Numbered from the stretch's first letter, positions 34,804 through 42,885 are shown. The stretch: DNA of 64,000 nt from an uncultured Fretibacterium sp. (GCF_963548695.1 NZ_CAUUWA010000002.1:1-64000), one strand, 5' to 3'. Numbers and translations are program-made. The notes: a model not told the origin generated them from the letters alone.

Positions 34804-35688
34804 CTAATGAAACATACTCATCGGATCCAGAGCATCGCGCAGGCCCTCCCCTACGAAATTAAACGCTAAGGCCGTAATCACCACCAAACTGCCTGCGGGT
34901 ATCCATAACCACCAATTGTGCTGAAAGATAGACATATTTTGTGCCGCACTGAGCATGTTCCCCCAACTAGGTTGCGGCGGTTGTACCCCAAGGCCGAGAA
35001 AACTCATGGACGCCTCTATCAGAATCCCCTGAGCAATGGATAACGTACAGGAAACCACGATGAGAGAAAACATATTGGGCAGAAGATGGAAAACAAGGAC
35101 TTCACATGCGGAAAGACCCAGCGCCCTTGCGCTCAGCACATAATCCATATTCTTCAGCCTTATCACTTCGGCACGTACAACACGGAAAATACGTGGCCAC
35201 ATAAGCAGTCCAATAACCATAATAAGCTTGAAAGTGCTGCTGTCCAATACTACCAGCACACTCATGGATATAACCAAAAAAGGAAAACTCATGACGGCAT
35301 CGGTGGCACGAGCCATAAACATATCAACAATACCGCTAAAATAACCTGCGATAGCGCCCAAAGTGGAGCCAATGAAAAGTTGCAGCAACATGGAACATAC
35401 ACTGACCAGAACAGTTATCCGTCCCCCGAACAAAAGACGGGAAAATACATCACGTCCTACGTTATCCGTTCCAAGTAAATGCTCCGAGCTTGGCGGCTGC
35501 AATATCTTTCGCAAGTTCGTCGCACTGATATCGTGAGTGGCAAAAATTGGTGCAAACACAGCCGAAACAACCAAAATCAATAACAACACAAGGCTTGTCG
35601 TCGCGGCTCTGTTCTTCAAGTACTTTCGTATAGCAATACGTTTCAAGCTCCATGTTTCTGCCTCTGGACGTCCCAGATTCCTTGACAA
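34804..35688 (-). CDS. Peptide-type ABC transporter permease, DppC/OppC
   Basis: 294 residues from a TTG with GAGGTGG just upstream. About six spans; an N-terminal cytoplasmic tail precedes LVLLLILVVSAVFAPIFATHD and the conserved HLLGTDNVGRDVFSRLLFGGR. The EAA loop ALGLSACEVLVFHLLPNMFSLIVV is present. Pairs with the DppB-type permease upstream. Confidence 0.92.
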   Translation of the reverse strand: MSRNLGRPEAETWSLKRIAIRKYLKNRAATTSLVLLLILVVSAVFAPIFATHDISATNLRKILQPPSSEHLLGTDNVGRDVFSRLLFGGRITVLVSVCSMLLQLFIGSTLGAIAGYFSGIVDMFMARATDAVMSFPFLVISMSVLVVLDSSTFKLIMVIGLLMWPRIFRVVRAEVIRLKNMDYVLSARALGLSACEVLVFHLLPNMFSLIVVSCTLSIAQGILIEASMSFLGLGVQPPQPSWGNMLSAAQNMSIFQHNWWLWIPAGSLVVITALAFNFVGEGLRDALDPMSMFH

Positions 35689-35731
35689 GCCACCTCGCCC
35701 CTTCGATTATTAAATCATTGAAAACAGCAAT

Positions 35732-36697
35732 CTATAACTTCAAGCGAGACTCCGGATCTGCCATAAAGCAGAGAAAATCGCCGATAAAATTCATGCCTAC
35801 TACAGAAGTAGCCAACACCATTGTTATGGCCATGATTAACGGATAATCTCGGGCCAGAATAGCATCATAGTTTAATCGGCCAATACCAGGCCATACGAAA
35901 ACAGTTTCTGTGACAACGGCTCCAGAGAGGAGGTTGGGAAATTGAACGCACAGTATCGTGATGACAGGAACAAAGATGTTGCGAAATCCATGTACAATAA
36001 CCGTCCGAAAGCGATTGAGGCCTTTTACTCGCGCAGTACGGATGTAATTTTGCCTCAAAATTTCAATCATACCGCTACGCACATAGCGTAACAATATCGC
36101 CGCATGCGTAGCCACAAGAACTAAAACTGGCATAATCATATGACGCACGACATCTACGAAATAGGCCCAACCCATCAATTTTGTGCCAGGCGTTATCATA
36201 CCCGTAGGGGGCAAAAAAGCGAAATCATAGCTAAATATCTTGATGAATAAAAGTGCCACAAAAAAAGTTGGCAATGATATACCCACAAAAGACAGCACGG
36301 TAATCAGCGTATCGGACCAACGACCTTTTTGAGCAGCTGAAAAGATCCCCAAACAGAGTGCAATCAAGGCACTGATAACAAAGGCCATCCCCGATAACAG
36401 GACAGTGTTTCCAAGGCGATAGGCTATTATTTCCATCACGGGCGCTTTGTACTGAATGGAGTATCCCCAATCGCCCTGAAAGACTCGACTCAGCCATTTA
36501 ACATAACGCATAGGCAACAAGTCGTTGTACCCCATTGCCTCCATTCGCTCAGCTACAAAAGCCGGATCTGTATCGTGTGAGATCATGGATGCAAATGGAT
36601 TGCCTGGTTGCGAGTGAATCAGCACAAAAATAATAACGGACACCAGGAACAGCACGATCAAGGAGCTCCCCAAGCGCTTAAGCAAATGTTTGCACAT
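35732..36697 (-). CDS. Peptide-type ABC transporter permease, DppB/OppB
   Basis: 321 residues. ATG 36697 has AGGAAGG nine bases upstream and is preferred to 36733. The N-terminal LKRLGSSLIVLFLVSVIIFVLIH and the loop VKGLNRFRTVIVHGFRNIFVPVIT are typical of DppB. It is the first gene of the AT-rich operon, after leader cassette B copy 2. Confidence 0.92.
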   Translation of the reverse strand: MCKHLLKRLGSSLIVLFLVSVIIFVLIHSQPGNPFASMISHDTDPAFVAERMEAMGYNDLLPMRYVKWLSRVFQGDWGYSIQYKAPVMEIIAYRLGNTVLLSGMAFVISALIALCLGIFSAAQKGRWSDTLITVLSFVGISLPTFFVALLFIKIFSYDFAFLPPTGMITPGTKLMGWAYFVDVVRHMIMPVLVLVATHAAILLRYVRSGMIEILRQNYIRTARVKGLNRFRTVIVHGFRNIFVPVITILCVQFPNLLSGAVVTETVFVWPGIGRLNYDAILARDYPLIMAITMVLATSVVGMNFIGDFLCFMADPESRLKL

Positions 36698-36934
36698 GAA
36701 TCCAAGCCTTCCTGACTTAAGTGACGGCTCCATTTGCGTCGACCGTCACACGCCCCTAAAGGCTGCACCCCTTGGCGAGACGACGACAGCATCGCGATGG
36801 CTCCGATAGGATCAAGCCATCCTCTTTTGAGATAGGAAGCAAAACCTCAAGGAAAAACTATCGGACGGAAGGGTCAAACAGTGAGGAGAAAAGATCCAAA
36901 TTCCCTCCTGCGTCCCGACTCGGACCGCCGAAAA

Positions 36935-36951
36935 AATGCACCACGTGCATT
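36935..36951 (-). promoter_or_regulatory. Leader palindrome AATGCACGTGGTGCATT
   Basis: A 7-base inverted repeat with a 3-base centre, 12 bases after the micro-ORF stop and followed by U residues on the minus strand. Related to 47653-47668 and to 24287-24302. Confidence 0.6.
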
Positions 36952-36963
36952 GCCGGGAACGCA

Positions 36964-36984
36964 TCATGTGTCGGAACGGCGCAT
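36964..36984 (-). other. Leader micro-ORF MRRSDT
   Basis: Six codons after AAAGGAGGG. The equivalent in copy 1 is MRPPET. The stop is embedded in ACATGATGCG, similar in copy 1 and in the 57.4-kb leader. Confidence 0.5.
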
Positions 36985-37050
36985 AGAGAACCCTCCTTTC
37001 TCTTATGGGCTTTTCGGTGGGGCTCTCCACCGGAGGGAAGCAACAAGAAG

Positions 37051-37080
37051 ATTCTATCAGAAGCAGGGCTGCTCTGTCAA
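37051..37080 (-). promoter_or_regulatory. Sigma-70-type promoter of the peptide operon
   Basis: Minus strand TTGACA (37075-37080), 18-base spacer, TAGAAT (37051-37056). Expected leader of about 350 bases to the first permease gene. Confidence 0.82.
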
Positions 37081-37099
37081 TCCTTTGGGGAACAGCCTT

Positions 37100-37308
37100 T
37101 TTCTTCCCATTCCCTCAGTTTTGCGAACGGACATCCCAAGATGCCGGTTAGTCCGCCACACCGCGGCGCCCCCTTCGAGGTACGCCCTGGATATGTAGGA
37201 AGAGGTCGTCAAGCATCGCATCGCGTCGTAGCCGATACCGATAGCGCAGCACATCGTCTCATTTCAAGGACGCAGCCCTGTCCAGCAAATCCAGAATCAT
37301 GTCCAAAA
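37100..37308 (-). other. Intergenic stretch with a possible decayed coding segment
   Basis: Minus-strand frames give plausible but interrupted protein-like segments (for example IGYDAMRCLTTSSYISRAYL in one frame and LLDRAASLK followed by a stop in another). I recognise no family. Probably another gene remnant. Confidence 0.3.
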
Positions 37309-37461
37309 TCCGCAGGTTGCGATAGCCTTATGAAGAATAACGTGCGTTGTTGCATAGATTGAGCCAACTCTCATTTTGCATTCGTCAGGTGCAGCAGAAA
37401 GCGTGCAAAACCTGTCTTTACCACACGTTAAAAATTTGCCTGCGGATTTGGGCCCGGCGGC
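37309..37461. repeat. Dispersed repeat R1, copy 2
   Basis: Matches 26628-26773, including the inverted pair TTTTGCA/TGCAAAA. Sits 70 bases past the 3' end of the DUF2974 gene. Confidence 0.75.
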
Positions 37462-37532
37462 AGAGCTCGGGAAACGGCGTTCCGGCAACAGGGGGTGCGG
37501 CATGCCGTGCGGGGGGCGGCGGGAAACGGCGC

Positions 37533-38690
37533 TCAGTCCACCGGGCCGCCCCTCAGCCAATCGGACAGACGCCGCCGGAACTCCGACGCGCCTCCATTGA
37601 CGTTTTGTGCAAAGACCGTCCCGCCCGTTACGGCAAGCCGCGTCAGGATGGCGAGGACCTGTCTCTGCCGGTCGGGCGACAGCCCGCGCGCGGCCCTGAG
37701 GACGGCAAAGGCGCTCTGCACGGGGGTCTGGCGCATCTCCTCCAGGGTCCGCGAGCCCGTGGACTCCAGGACGCCGAAGATGGACTCGACGAAGCGGCGC
37801 TTCTCGCCGTCCGAGAGGTCCGCAAGCCAGGCCCGCATGGAGCGCTCGAAGAACACGCTGAAGCCGCTCCTCTCCTCCACAGGGATGAAGCGGTTTCCCC
37901 GGACCAGCCAAGACAGCGCGTCGTGTGCGGTCGGCCCCCTGTTGGAGCTCCGAATGATCCTGTGGTCCACGGCGCTGTTCATCAGGATGCCGACGAGGGA
38001 GTCCTCCGGGACGATGCTGACGATCCAGGAAGCGAGGTCCCGATAGGCCGGCAGCCGCGTGACGGCGTTCGCGAAGCCGGGGCCGTCGTTGGTGAAGACG
38101 TCCCGAATCCTCCTCCGAACCCCCTCGTCGCAGAAGACAGAGGCGTAGACGGCGAAGTTGCCGCCCTTGGAGTGCCCGCCCACGCGAATGGGCAGGGAGC
38201 CGTCGCGGAAGCGTTCGTTCAGGTACTCCACGGCCATTCTCTGGCCGGGCGTCTCGGTCAGGTAGCTGAAGGTGAAGTCCTCCTTCCACCCGACCAGGGT
38301 GTTGTCGGTGCCCCGGAAGGCCGCGTAGACCGTGCCGTCGCCCGGCCACAGCGTGACGGCCGCCATCTGCACGCTCTCCTTCACGGAGACGTGGTTGCGG
38401 TACCAGGCTATCCGCATGTCCCGATACCGGACGGAGTCCGCAAGCGGATCCAGCAGCAGCGGGGCGGGGCCGGTAAAGGTCCTTCTGCCCCGCACCTCCG
38501 CGCGCGTGTGCAGGCGGAAGTACCGGTCGCGCACCGCACGGACGGGGACGGGCTCGCCCTGGGGCGCCACGACGCCGTCGAAGTCCGTATACGCCAGCTC
38601 GGCGAGGACGAGGTTGTCCACCTCGTTGAACGGGTCCGTGGAGAAGGGGACGTCGCCGCGCCATTCCAGGTAGTCGAAGATGTTCGCCAA
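37533..38690 (-). CDS. DUF2974 (Mbeg1-like) alpha/beta-hydrolase-fold protein
   Basis: 385 residues from TTG 38690, which has GGGGAGG upstream and gives the usual family start (ANIFDYLEWRGDVPF). The motif RVGGHSKGGNFAVYAS contains the GxSxG nucleophile elbow of lipase-like hydrolases; DPFNEVDNLVLAELAYTDFDG and VYAAFRGTDNTLVGWKEDF are further hallmarks. Cytoplasmic, no signal. Substrate unknown. Preceded by the cassette A promoter and a terminator-like hairpin. A 245-base internal copy lies at 29855-30100. Confidence 0.88.
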   Translation of the reverse strand: MANIFDYLEWRGDVPFSTDPFNEVDNLVLAELAYTDFDGVVAPQGEPVPVRAVRDRYFRLHTRAEVRGRRTFTGPAPLLLDPLADSVRYRDMRIAWYRNHVSVKESVQMAAVTLWPGDGTVYAAFRGTDNTLVGWKEDFTFSYLTETPGQRMAVEYLNERFRDGSLPIRVGGHSKGGNFAVYASVFCDEGVRRRIRDVFTNDGPGFANAVTRLPAYRDLASWIVSIVPEDSLVGILMNSAVDHRIIRSSNRGPTAHDALSWLVRGNRFIPVEERSGFSVFFERSMRAWLADLSDGEKRRFVESIFGVLESTGSRTLEEMRQTPVQSAFAVLRAARGLSPDRQRQVLAILTRLAVTGGTVFAQNVNGGASEFRRRLSDWLRGGPVD

Positions 38691-38779
38691 TCGTCCTCCC
38701 CTCCTCCGCTTCCCCCGATGGCCCCTCATGCTCCCCGGGACGGGACGACGGAAGGGCGGCAGGGCGGCGGATGCAAAAC

Positions 38780-38801
38780 GGGGCGGCCCCCGGCCCGCCC
38801 C
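38780..38801 (-). terminator. Hairpin between cassette A promoter copy 3 and the DUF2974 gene
   Basis: GGGGCGG and CCGCCCC pair across eight bases and are followed on the minus strand by GTTTTG. If it works, transcription from 38838-38866 ends after about 60 bases unless relieved. Confidence 0.55.
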
Positions 38802-38837
38802 TCGGATTTTCGATCACGGCAGCGCCGTCTCGCGGTG

Positions 38838-38866
38838 TTTATACCCCATTGCCGGCGGAATGTCAA
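38838..38866 (-). promoter_or_regulatory. Cassette A promoter, copy 3
   Basis: Minus strand TTGACA (38861-38866), 17 bases, TATAAA (38838-38843). The spacer differs from copies 1 and 2 by one base. It is 148 bases before the DUF2974 start and lacks the rest of the leader. Upstream it is joined to a piece of the amino-acid ATPase gene that normally lies upstream of copy 2. Confidence 0.8.
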
Positions 38867-38887
38867 CCGACGCGGGGCGCGACCCTG

Positions 38888-39046
38888 TCAGGAACGACTC
38901 CCTTTTCGACATGCTCTCCAGAAAACGCCGCAGCCGGTATCCTGACCACACATGCAGCACACGATGGGGACCCTCACGATCTCCCTCGGGCAACGGATCG
39001 GCAGGAACCTCTCCCTCCGCAACGTCTCCCCTAATATGGATTGCAT
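38888..39046 (-). pseudogene. Chimeric fragment: molybdoenzyme N-terminus joined to an ABC ATPase 3' end
   Basis: A 52-codon open frame starts MQSILGETLRRERFLPIRC and runs through EIVRVPIVCCMCGQDTGC, which matches residues about 12-47 of the oxidoreductase at 45125-47368 with its Fe-S cysteines. It then continues out of frame through a copy of the last 50 bases of the ATPase gene at 42145-42885. The ribosome site is weak. I treat it as a recombination fossil, although the frame stays open. Confidence 0.7.
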
Positions 39047-39112
39047 CCCCTGAAAGGGGAGGCTTTCGGCCCCCGGTTTGATTTGGCCCCCCTGTAAAAA
39101 GTTACATCTTTG

Positions 39113-39136
39113 TTAAGCGCGAATTGGTATCAATCG
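39113..39136 (-). repeat. Shared 20-mer TGATACCAATTCGCGYTTAA
   Basis: This sequence overlaps or follows the stop of the URO-D gene here and recurs after the rhodanese stop at about 14022-14041. It has no clear hairpin. Possible end of a vanished mobile element or a shared 3' recombination point. Confidence 0.45.
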
Positions 39137-40242
39137 TCATCCATCGCCAAGAGCTCTGTATTCATGGGATATCTGCCGAAAATTCTCGCGGCATCCATCA
39201 ATGCCTGTAAATTCTCCGCCGGCGTGTCCATAGGCGTTTGACAGCCGGAGGTCAAGGTGAATCCGCCAGGCGAATCCCATGCCTTCCTGATACACTCCTT
39301 TGACGACCTCAGAACGTCCTGCGGCGTGCCGAATCTCAAGACATCCACAGGAGGTACGTTGCCCTGAATGGCCATATGTGGGCCGAGGATCTCTTTGGCG
39401 TCTTCAAGATCTTCTATGTTATCCAGTCCAAAGCAGCCAATCCCGGTCGTATTCAGGTCTTCCCAGATTGCCTTACTCTTTCCGCAGATGTGCAGCCCGC
39501 ACCCAGCGCCGTTCTCTTTGATGAAATCCACGTTCTTTTGAAAATACGGAAGCGAGAACTCCCTGTACTGCCTTGCCCTCAAAATTGAGGTGGTGCTTAC
39601 GGGATCCGCAAAGCCGATGCCTACTCCAATCTCAAGCATCCTCTCGATATAGCGCCTGTTGTTCTCGGTGACGATCTGCAGCAGTTGATGTACTTTTTCC
39701 GGCTGCTTCACCATGCCAATCAGAAGATTCTCCGTGCCGGCAACCATTGCCGCGACGGTGAACGGCCCCGTTACGGTTCCGCTCACCGGTACTTTGTCGC
39801 CCAGCTTGTCCTTGACCAACTCGAGCCCCTTGAGAATGATGGGCAGCCTGCCGTCCCTGTCGACGTCCACAGGACGAAGTCTCTCCACTTCATCCAGAGA
39901 GCGTATCGCCGTCTCCTCGACCTGAGCAATGTTATGGTCGAAGTACCGTATCTTGGTTCCCATGGCTTCCGCCATGCCTCTCAGAGTCGTCGACAGTCCG
40001 GCTCCGTCCGAATGAAACGTGTCGTAGATGTACATCTCCAGCTCCAGCATTTTTTCCGATGAGAAATAATAGTCCTTGACCTTGATCCCTATCATCGGTG
40101 CAAGAGTCTCTCCGGTGTCGATACAGCACGGAATTCGGTCAACCTCTTTGCCCTCGTGTAAGAGCTTCTCTCTCTCGACAGCGGTCAATTCGTCAGGCTT
40201 AATCTCAAGCCCATGTAAATACTGCTCCACCAGGCTGCTCAA
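39130..40242 (-). CDS. Uroporphyrinogen decarboxylase/cobamide methyltransferase family protein (second copy)
   Basis: 370 residues from TTG 40242 with GGGGAG seven bases upstream. Same branch as the protein at 11079-12197: LHICGKS gives His and Cys, TSGCQTP gives the third Zn ligand. DRIPCCIDTGETLAPMIGIKVKDYY and PVDVDRDGRLPI are family segments. It is followed by no methyltransferase partner or corrinoid protein. It is in the same transcript as the NhaC-type transporter upstream, so it may act on a carboxylated or methylated solute exchanged by it. Confidence 0.87.
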   Translation of the reverse strand: MSSLVEQYLHGLEIKPDELTAVEREKLLHEGKEVDRIPCCIDTGETLAPMIGIKVKDYYFSSEKMLELEMYIYDTFHSDGAGLSTTLRGMAEAMGTKIRYFDHNIAQVEETAIRSLDEVERLRPVDVDRDGRLPIILKGLELVKDKLGDKVPVSGTVTGPFTVAAMVAGTENLLIGMVKQPEKVHQLLQIVTENNRRYIERMLEIGVGIGFADPVSTTSILRARQYREFSLPYFQKNVDFIKENGAGCGLHICGKSKAIWEDLNTTGIGCFGLDNIEDLEDAKEILGPHMAIQGNVPPVDVLRFGTPQDVLRSSKECIRKAWDSPGGFTLTSGCQTPMDTPAENLQALMDAARIFGRYPMNTELLAMDDD

Positions 40243-40260
40243 TTCGGCGCTCCCCGTTCA

Positions 40261-41628
40261 TTACTTCTCAGGCGCAGCAACCGGCCTGTTCTCATCCCAG
40301 TTCCATTTACCCTTCAACGTGAGCCTCTCATATGCCGGGAAGAAGAACGAGAGGATCGTGAATCCCCCCAGAAGGAAGAGATACCAATTACAGGGAATGA
40401 CCTCCATCGGGCTCACTCTGCCCTTGGTAAGGCTGGCGATAAGCAGAAACTGCGCGCCATAGGGGATGAGTCCCTGGAAAATACAGGAGAATATGTCGAG
40501 GATCGAGGCTGTCGTACGTGGGTCGATCTCATACCTTTTGCTGATATCCTTGGCCATGGCCCCATCGACGATGATCGCCACGGTATTGTTGGCCGTCGCC
40601 ATATCCGTAAGCCCTGCAAGAAAGCAGAGCCCAACCTTCGCAGACTTCCTGCCCGTGAAAAGCCCGCTGACTTTGTCAAGGAACCAGTTGATGCCGCCGT
40701 AATGCCTGGTCATTTCCGCTATTCCGCCCGCAAGCATCGAGAGGAGGAATACCTCGATCATGCCCTTGAATCCTTCCCAGATCTTGGCCGCAAACTCGAG
40801 CGCGCCAAGATCTCCATACCCAATGCCGATCGTTCCCGCCGCGACAATGCCGATGAGCAGGACTTCAAACACGTTCATGCCGATGAGGGCGAGAACCAGC
40901 ACCAGAAGGTAAGGAATGACCTTCACCAGCGAATAGCCGTCTGCCTGGATCGCAATGGTAGTATCGGGGCTCCCGAACTTCACGAGCAGGACGCAGGTCA
41001 CCAATGCTGCCGGAAGCGTGATCCAGAAATTCGTTCTGAACTTATCCTTGAGCTCGACATTCTGAGTCCTTGTCGCTGCGATCGTCGTATCTGAGATCAT
41101 GGACAGGTTGTCTCCGAGCATAGCGCCGCTGAGGCATGCCGCCATAACGATCGGAAGGTTCAATCCCGCCTTATCTACAATGCCGAGTGCGATAGGAACC
41201 AGCGCCGCTACCGTCCCCATTGACGAACCTGTTGCAATGGACAGGAACCCCGAGATCAGGAAGATCCCCACGGTCAGCATCGAGGCCGGGATGATGGAAA
41301 CTCCGAGGTTGACCGTTGAGTCGATCCCTCCCATTGCGCTTGCAACCGTTGAAAACGCTCCCGCAAGGAGGAAGATCATCAGCATCGTCAAGATATCTTC
41401 GTTGCCGGCGCCTTTGGCAAAGATAGCGAAGTTCCCGTTCACTCCGGTTTTGTAGTGAATTGCGAAACCGACGATAACCGCAATGAACATGGCCACTACT
41501 GAGGGAAACTGATAGAATGCCATCTCGACGCCCTGGATCTGCAGGATGATTCCCGCCCCCATGTAGATAGCAATAAAGATCAGAAAAGGTAAGAGGGGTA
41601 AACCGCTGCTTTTCCTTTCGTTGTTCAT
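40261..41628 (-). CDS. NhaC-family Na+/H+ antiporter-type transporter
   Basis: 455 residues with about 11-12 spans. IATGSSMGTVAALVPIALGI and MAACLSGAMLGDNLSMISDTTIAATRTQ are the paired NhaC hallmarks; DMATANNTVAIIVDGAMAKDIS is also conserved. GGAGG precedes the ATG and lies within the chimeric mini-ORF at 41632-41751. NhaC-like members include malate/lactate exchangers, so the solute is open. Confidence 0.9.
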   Translation of the reverse strand: MNNERKSSGLPLLPFLIFIAIYMGAGIILQIQGVEMAFYQFPSVVAMFIAVIVGFAIHYKTGVNGNFAIFAKGAGNEDILTMLMIFLLAGAFSTVASAMGGIDSTVNLGVSIIPASMLTVGIFLISGFLSIATGSSMGTVAALVPIALGIVDKAGLNLPIVMAACLSGAMLGDNLSMISDTTIAATRTQNVELKDKFRTNFWITLPAALVTCVLLVKFGSPDTTIAIQADGYSLVKVIPYLLVLVLALIGMNVFEVLLIGIVAAGTIGIGYGDLGALEFAAKIWEGFKGMIEVFLLSMLAGGIAEMTRHYGGINWFLDKVSGLFTGRKSAKVGLCFLAGLTDMATANNTVAIIVDGAMAKDISKRYEIDPRTTASILDIFSCIFQGLIPYGAQFLLIASLTKGRVSPMEVIPCNWYLFLLGGFTILSFFFPAYERLTLKGKWNWDENRPVAAPEK

Positions 41629-41631
41629 TCT

Positions 41632-41751
41632 TCAATAACCTCCTCTGAAATAGTCAATAGTTAATCCATTCGGGCACAGAACGGTGTGCAGGACGCCGCA
41701 GTACGGGCACGTGCAGCACGGACACGTATTGATAAACTCGACCTTCGTCAT
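41632..41751 (-). CDS. Chimeric cysteine-rich mini-ORF (saoT N-terminus fused to a saoE segment)
   Basis: 39 codons starting MTKVEFINTCPCC, identical to the first 13 residues of the thioredoxin-like protein at 23762-24016. It continues TCPYCGVLHTVLCPNG, which matches the CGVLHAVLRPE segment of the permease at 22668-23765 in that gene's own frame. It then ends with codons that include the GGAGG site of nhaC. Ribosome site GGAGGTGACTCGTC precedes the ATG. It is the first ORF after leader cassette A copy 2 and has six cysteines in a CPCCTCPYC-type cluster plus one. It may be an accident of recombination, but the frame is intact. Confidence 0.5.
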   Translation of the reverse strand: MTKVEFINTCPCCTCPYCGVLHTVLCPNGLTIDYFRGGY

Positions 41752-41868
41752 GACGAGTCACCTCCACACGGCGTATTCGTATCTGTTTGCACTCGAAAAT
41801 TGCAAAAACGGGACAAAAAGAGGACGGGGGAGACGAGAGAGACCGTAAAGGGAAGGGGGATAAAGAAA

Positions 41869-41893
41869 GAGAGGTCGCGCCCGGCGGCCTCTC
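41869..41893 (-). terminator. Intrinsic terminator in cassette A copy 2
   Basis: GAGAGG pairs with CCTCTC across a GC-rich loop and is followed on the minus strand by TTTCTTT. Counterpart of 24139-24172. Confidence 0.75.
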
Positions 41894-41984
41894 AAAGATC
41901 AACAGCAATGACGAGCAAAAGAAGCACGTCAACCTTTGAAGAGCTCGGCCCGAACGGACGACTCCGAAGGAATCCCATCACGGC

Positions 41985-42000
41985 ATGCATCCCGTGCATC
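41985..42000 (-). promoter_or_regulatory. Conserved leader palindrome GATGCACGGGATGCAT (copy 2)
   Basis: Identical to 24287-24302 and in the same place relative to the micro-ORF. Confidence 0.6.
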
Positions 42001-42012
42001 CAAGCTGCTTCC

Positions 42013-42036
42013 TCAGGTGAATCCGCACCGCCGCAT
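42013..42036 (-). other. Leader micro-ORF MRRCGFT
   Basis: Seven codons after AGGAGAGGAGGAGGG. One codon differs from the copy at 24315-24338 (CGG for CAG). Confidence 0.5.
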
Positions 42037-42088
42037 TCGAGCCCTCCTCCTCTCCTGGAAAAAAATCGTCGCCGAGCCTTTCGTGGTG

Positions 42089-42117
42089 TTTATACCCCAT
42101 CGCCGGCGGAATGTCAA
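42089..42117 (-). promoter_or_regulatory. Cassette A promoter, copy 2 (mini-ORF/nhaC/URO-D)
   Basis: Minus strand TTGACA (42112-42117), 17-base spacer identical to copy 1, TATAAA (42089-42094). It starts only 28 bases beyond the preceding ATPase stop. Confidence 0.85.
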
Positions 42118-42144
42118 ACGACGCGGGGCGCGACCCGTCAGGGA

Positions 42145-42885
42145 CTACTCCCTCTTCGACATGCTCTCCAGAAAACGCCGCAGCCGGGGATTGGGGTCGG
42201 ACCATATCTCCTCCGGGGCCCCGATCGCCGCGATACGCCCCTCGTTCATGAAGGCGATGCGCGTCGAGACCTTCCGCGCGAACTCCAGCTCGTGGGTGAC
42301 GATGAGCATCGTGCGCCTCTTGTCGGCGAGCAGCCGGATGACGTCCAGGACCTCCCGAACGCGTTCCGGGTCCAGCGACGAGGTCGGCTCGTCGAAGAGC
42401 ATGATGGGGGCATGGACCGCCAGAGCGCGTCCTATCCCGATCCTCTGGGCCTCCCCGCCGCTCAGCTGGATCGGATAGGCGTCGGCCTTGTCCTCCATCC
42501 CCACGAGCGCGAGGATCCGCATGGCCTCTTTCCCGGCATCCCCGCGGGGCATCCGCTGCACCGTGACCATCGGCTCCAGGATGTTCTCCAAGGCGGTCTT
42601 GTTGACGAAAAGGTTGTGGTTCTGAAAGACCATCGAGAAGGATCGCCTCAGGCGGTGCAGGGACGCCCTTCCCAGACGCCGGAGGTCGAAGGGGGGAGCC
42701 TCGTCGATGCGGAGCATCCCCTCGTCGGCCCGCTCCAGCCCGATGAGGCAGCGCAGCAGGGTCGACTTCCCCGTCCCGCTCGGCCCCAGGAGGGAGAGCA
42801 CCTCCCCGTCCCGGACCTCGAGGTCTATTCCATCCAGCACCCTTTGTTCTCCAAACGATTTCCTCAGCCGGGATATCCGAAGCAT
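42145..42885 (-). CDS. Polar amino-acid ABC transporter ATP-binding protein (second system)
   Basis: 246 residues of GlnQ type. Walker A is LGPSGTGKST, Q-loop VFQNHNLFVNKTALEN, signature LSGGEAQRIGIGRAL, Walker B IMLFDEPTSSLDPE and switch VTHEL. GGAGGGG precedes the ATG. The permease lies ten bases upstream. No binding-protein gene is nearby, so this system borrows a receptor encoded elsewhere. Its 3' end is duplicated in the chimera at 38888-39046. Confidence 0.92.
   Translation of the reverse strand: MLRISRLRKSFGEQRVLDGIDLEVRDGEVLSLLGPSGTGKSTLLRCLIGLERADEGMLRIDEAPPFDLRRLGRASLHRLRRSFSMVFQNHNLFVNKTALENILEPMVTVQRMPRGDAGKEAMRILALVGMEDKADAYPIQLSGGEAQRIGIGRALAVHAPIMLFDEPTSSLDPERVREVLDVIRLLADKRRTMLIVTHELEFARKVSTRIAFMNEGRIAAIGAPEEIWSDPNPRLRRFLESMSKRE

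Larger units (their letters stand above)
36868..37085 (-). repeat. Leader cassette B, copy 2 (peptide operon)
   Basis: About 215 bases match 47585-47802 in the same orientation: promoter, hairpin, ribosome site, micro-ORF, palindrome and a following GC-rich stretch. The hairpin arms CGGTGG/CCACCG replace CGGCGG/CCGCCG of copy 1, a compensatory change that keeps pairing. Confidence 0.85.
41708..42128 (-). repeat. Leader cassette A, copy 2
   Basis: Direct repeat of 23975-24432. Near-identical across the promoter, micro-ORF and palindrome; the terminator keeps its stem with altered loop and outer pairs. It begins 17 bases after the stop of the amino-acid ATPase gene at 42145 and leads into the mini-ORF and nhaC. 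Confidence 0.88.
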
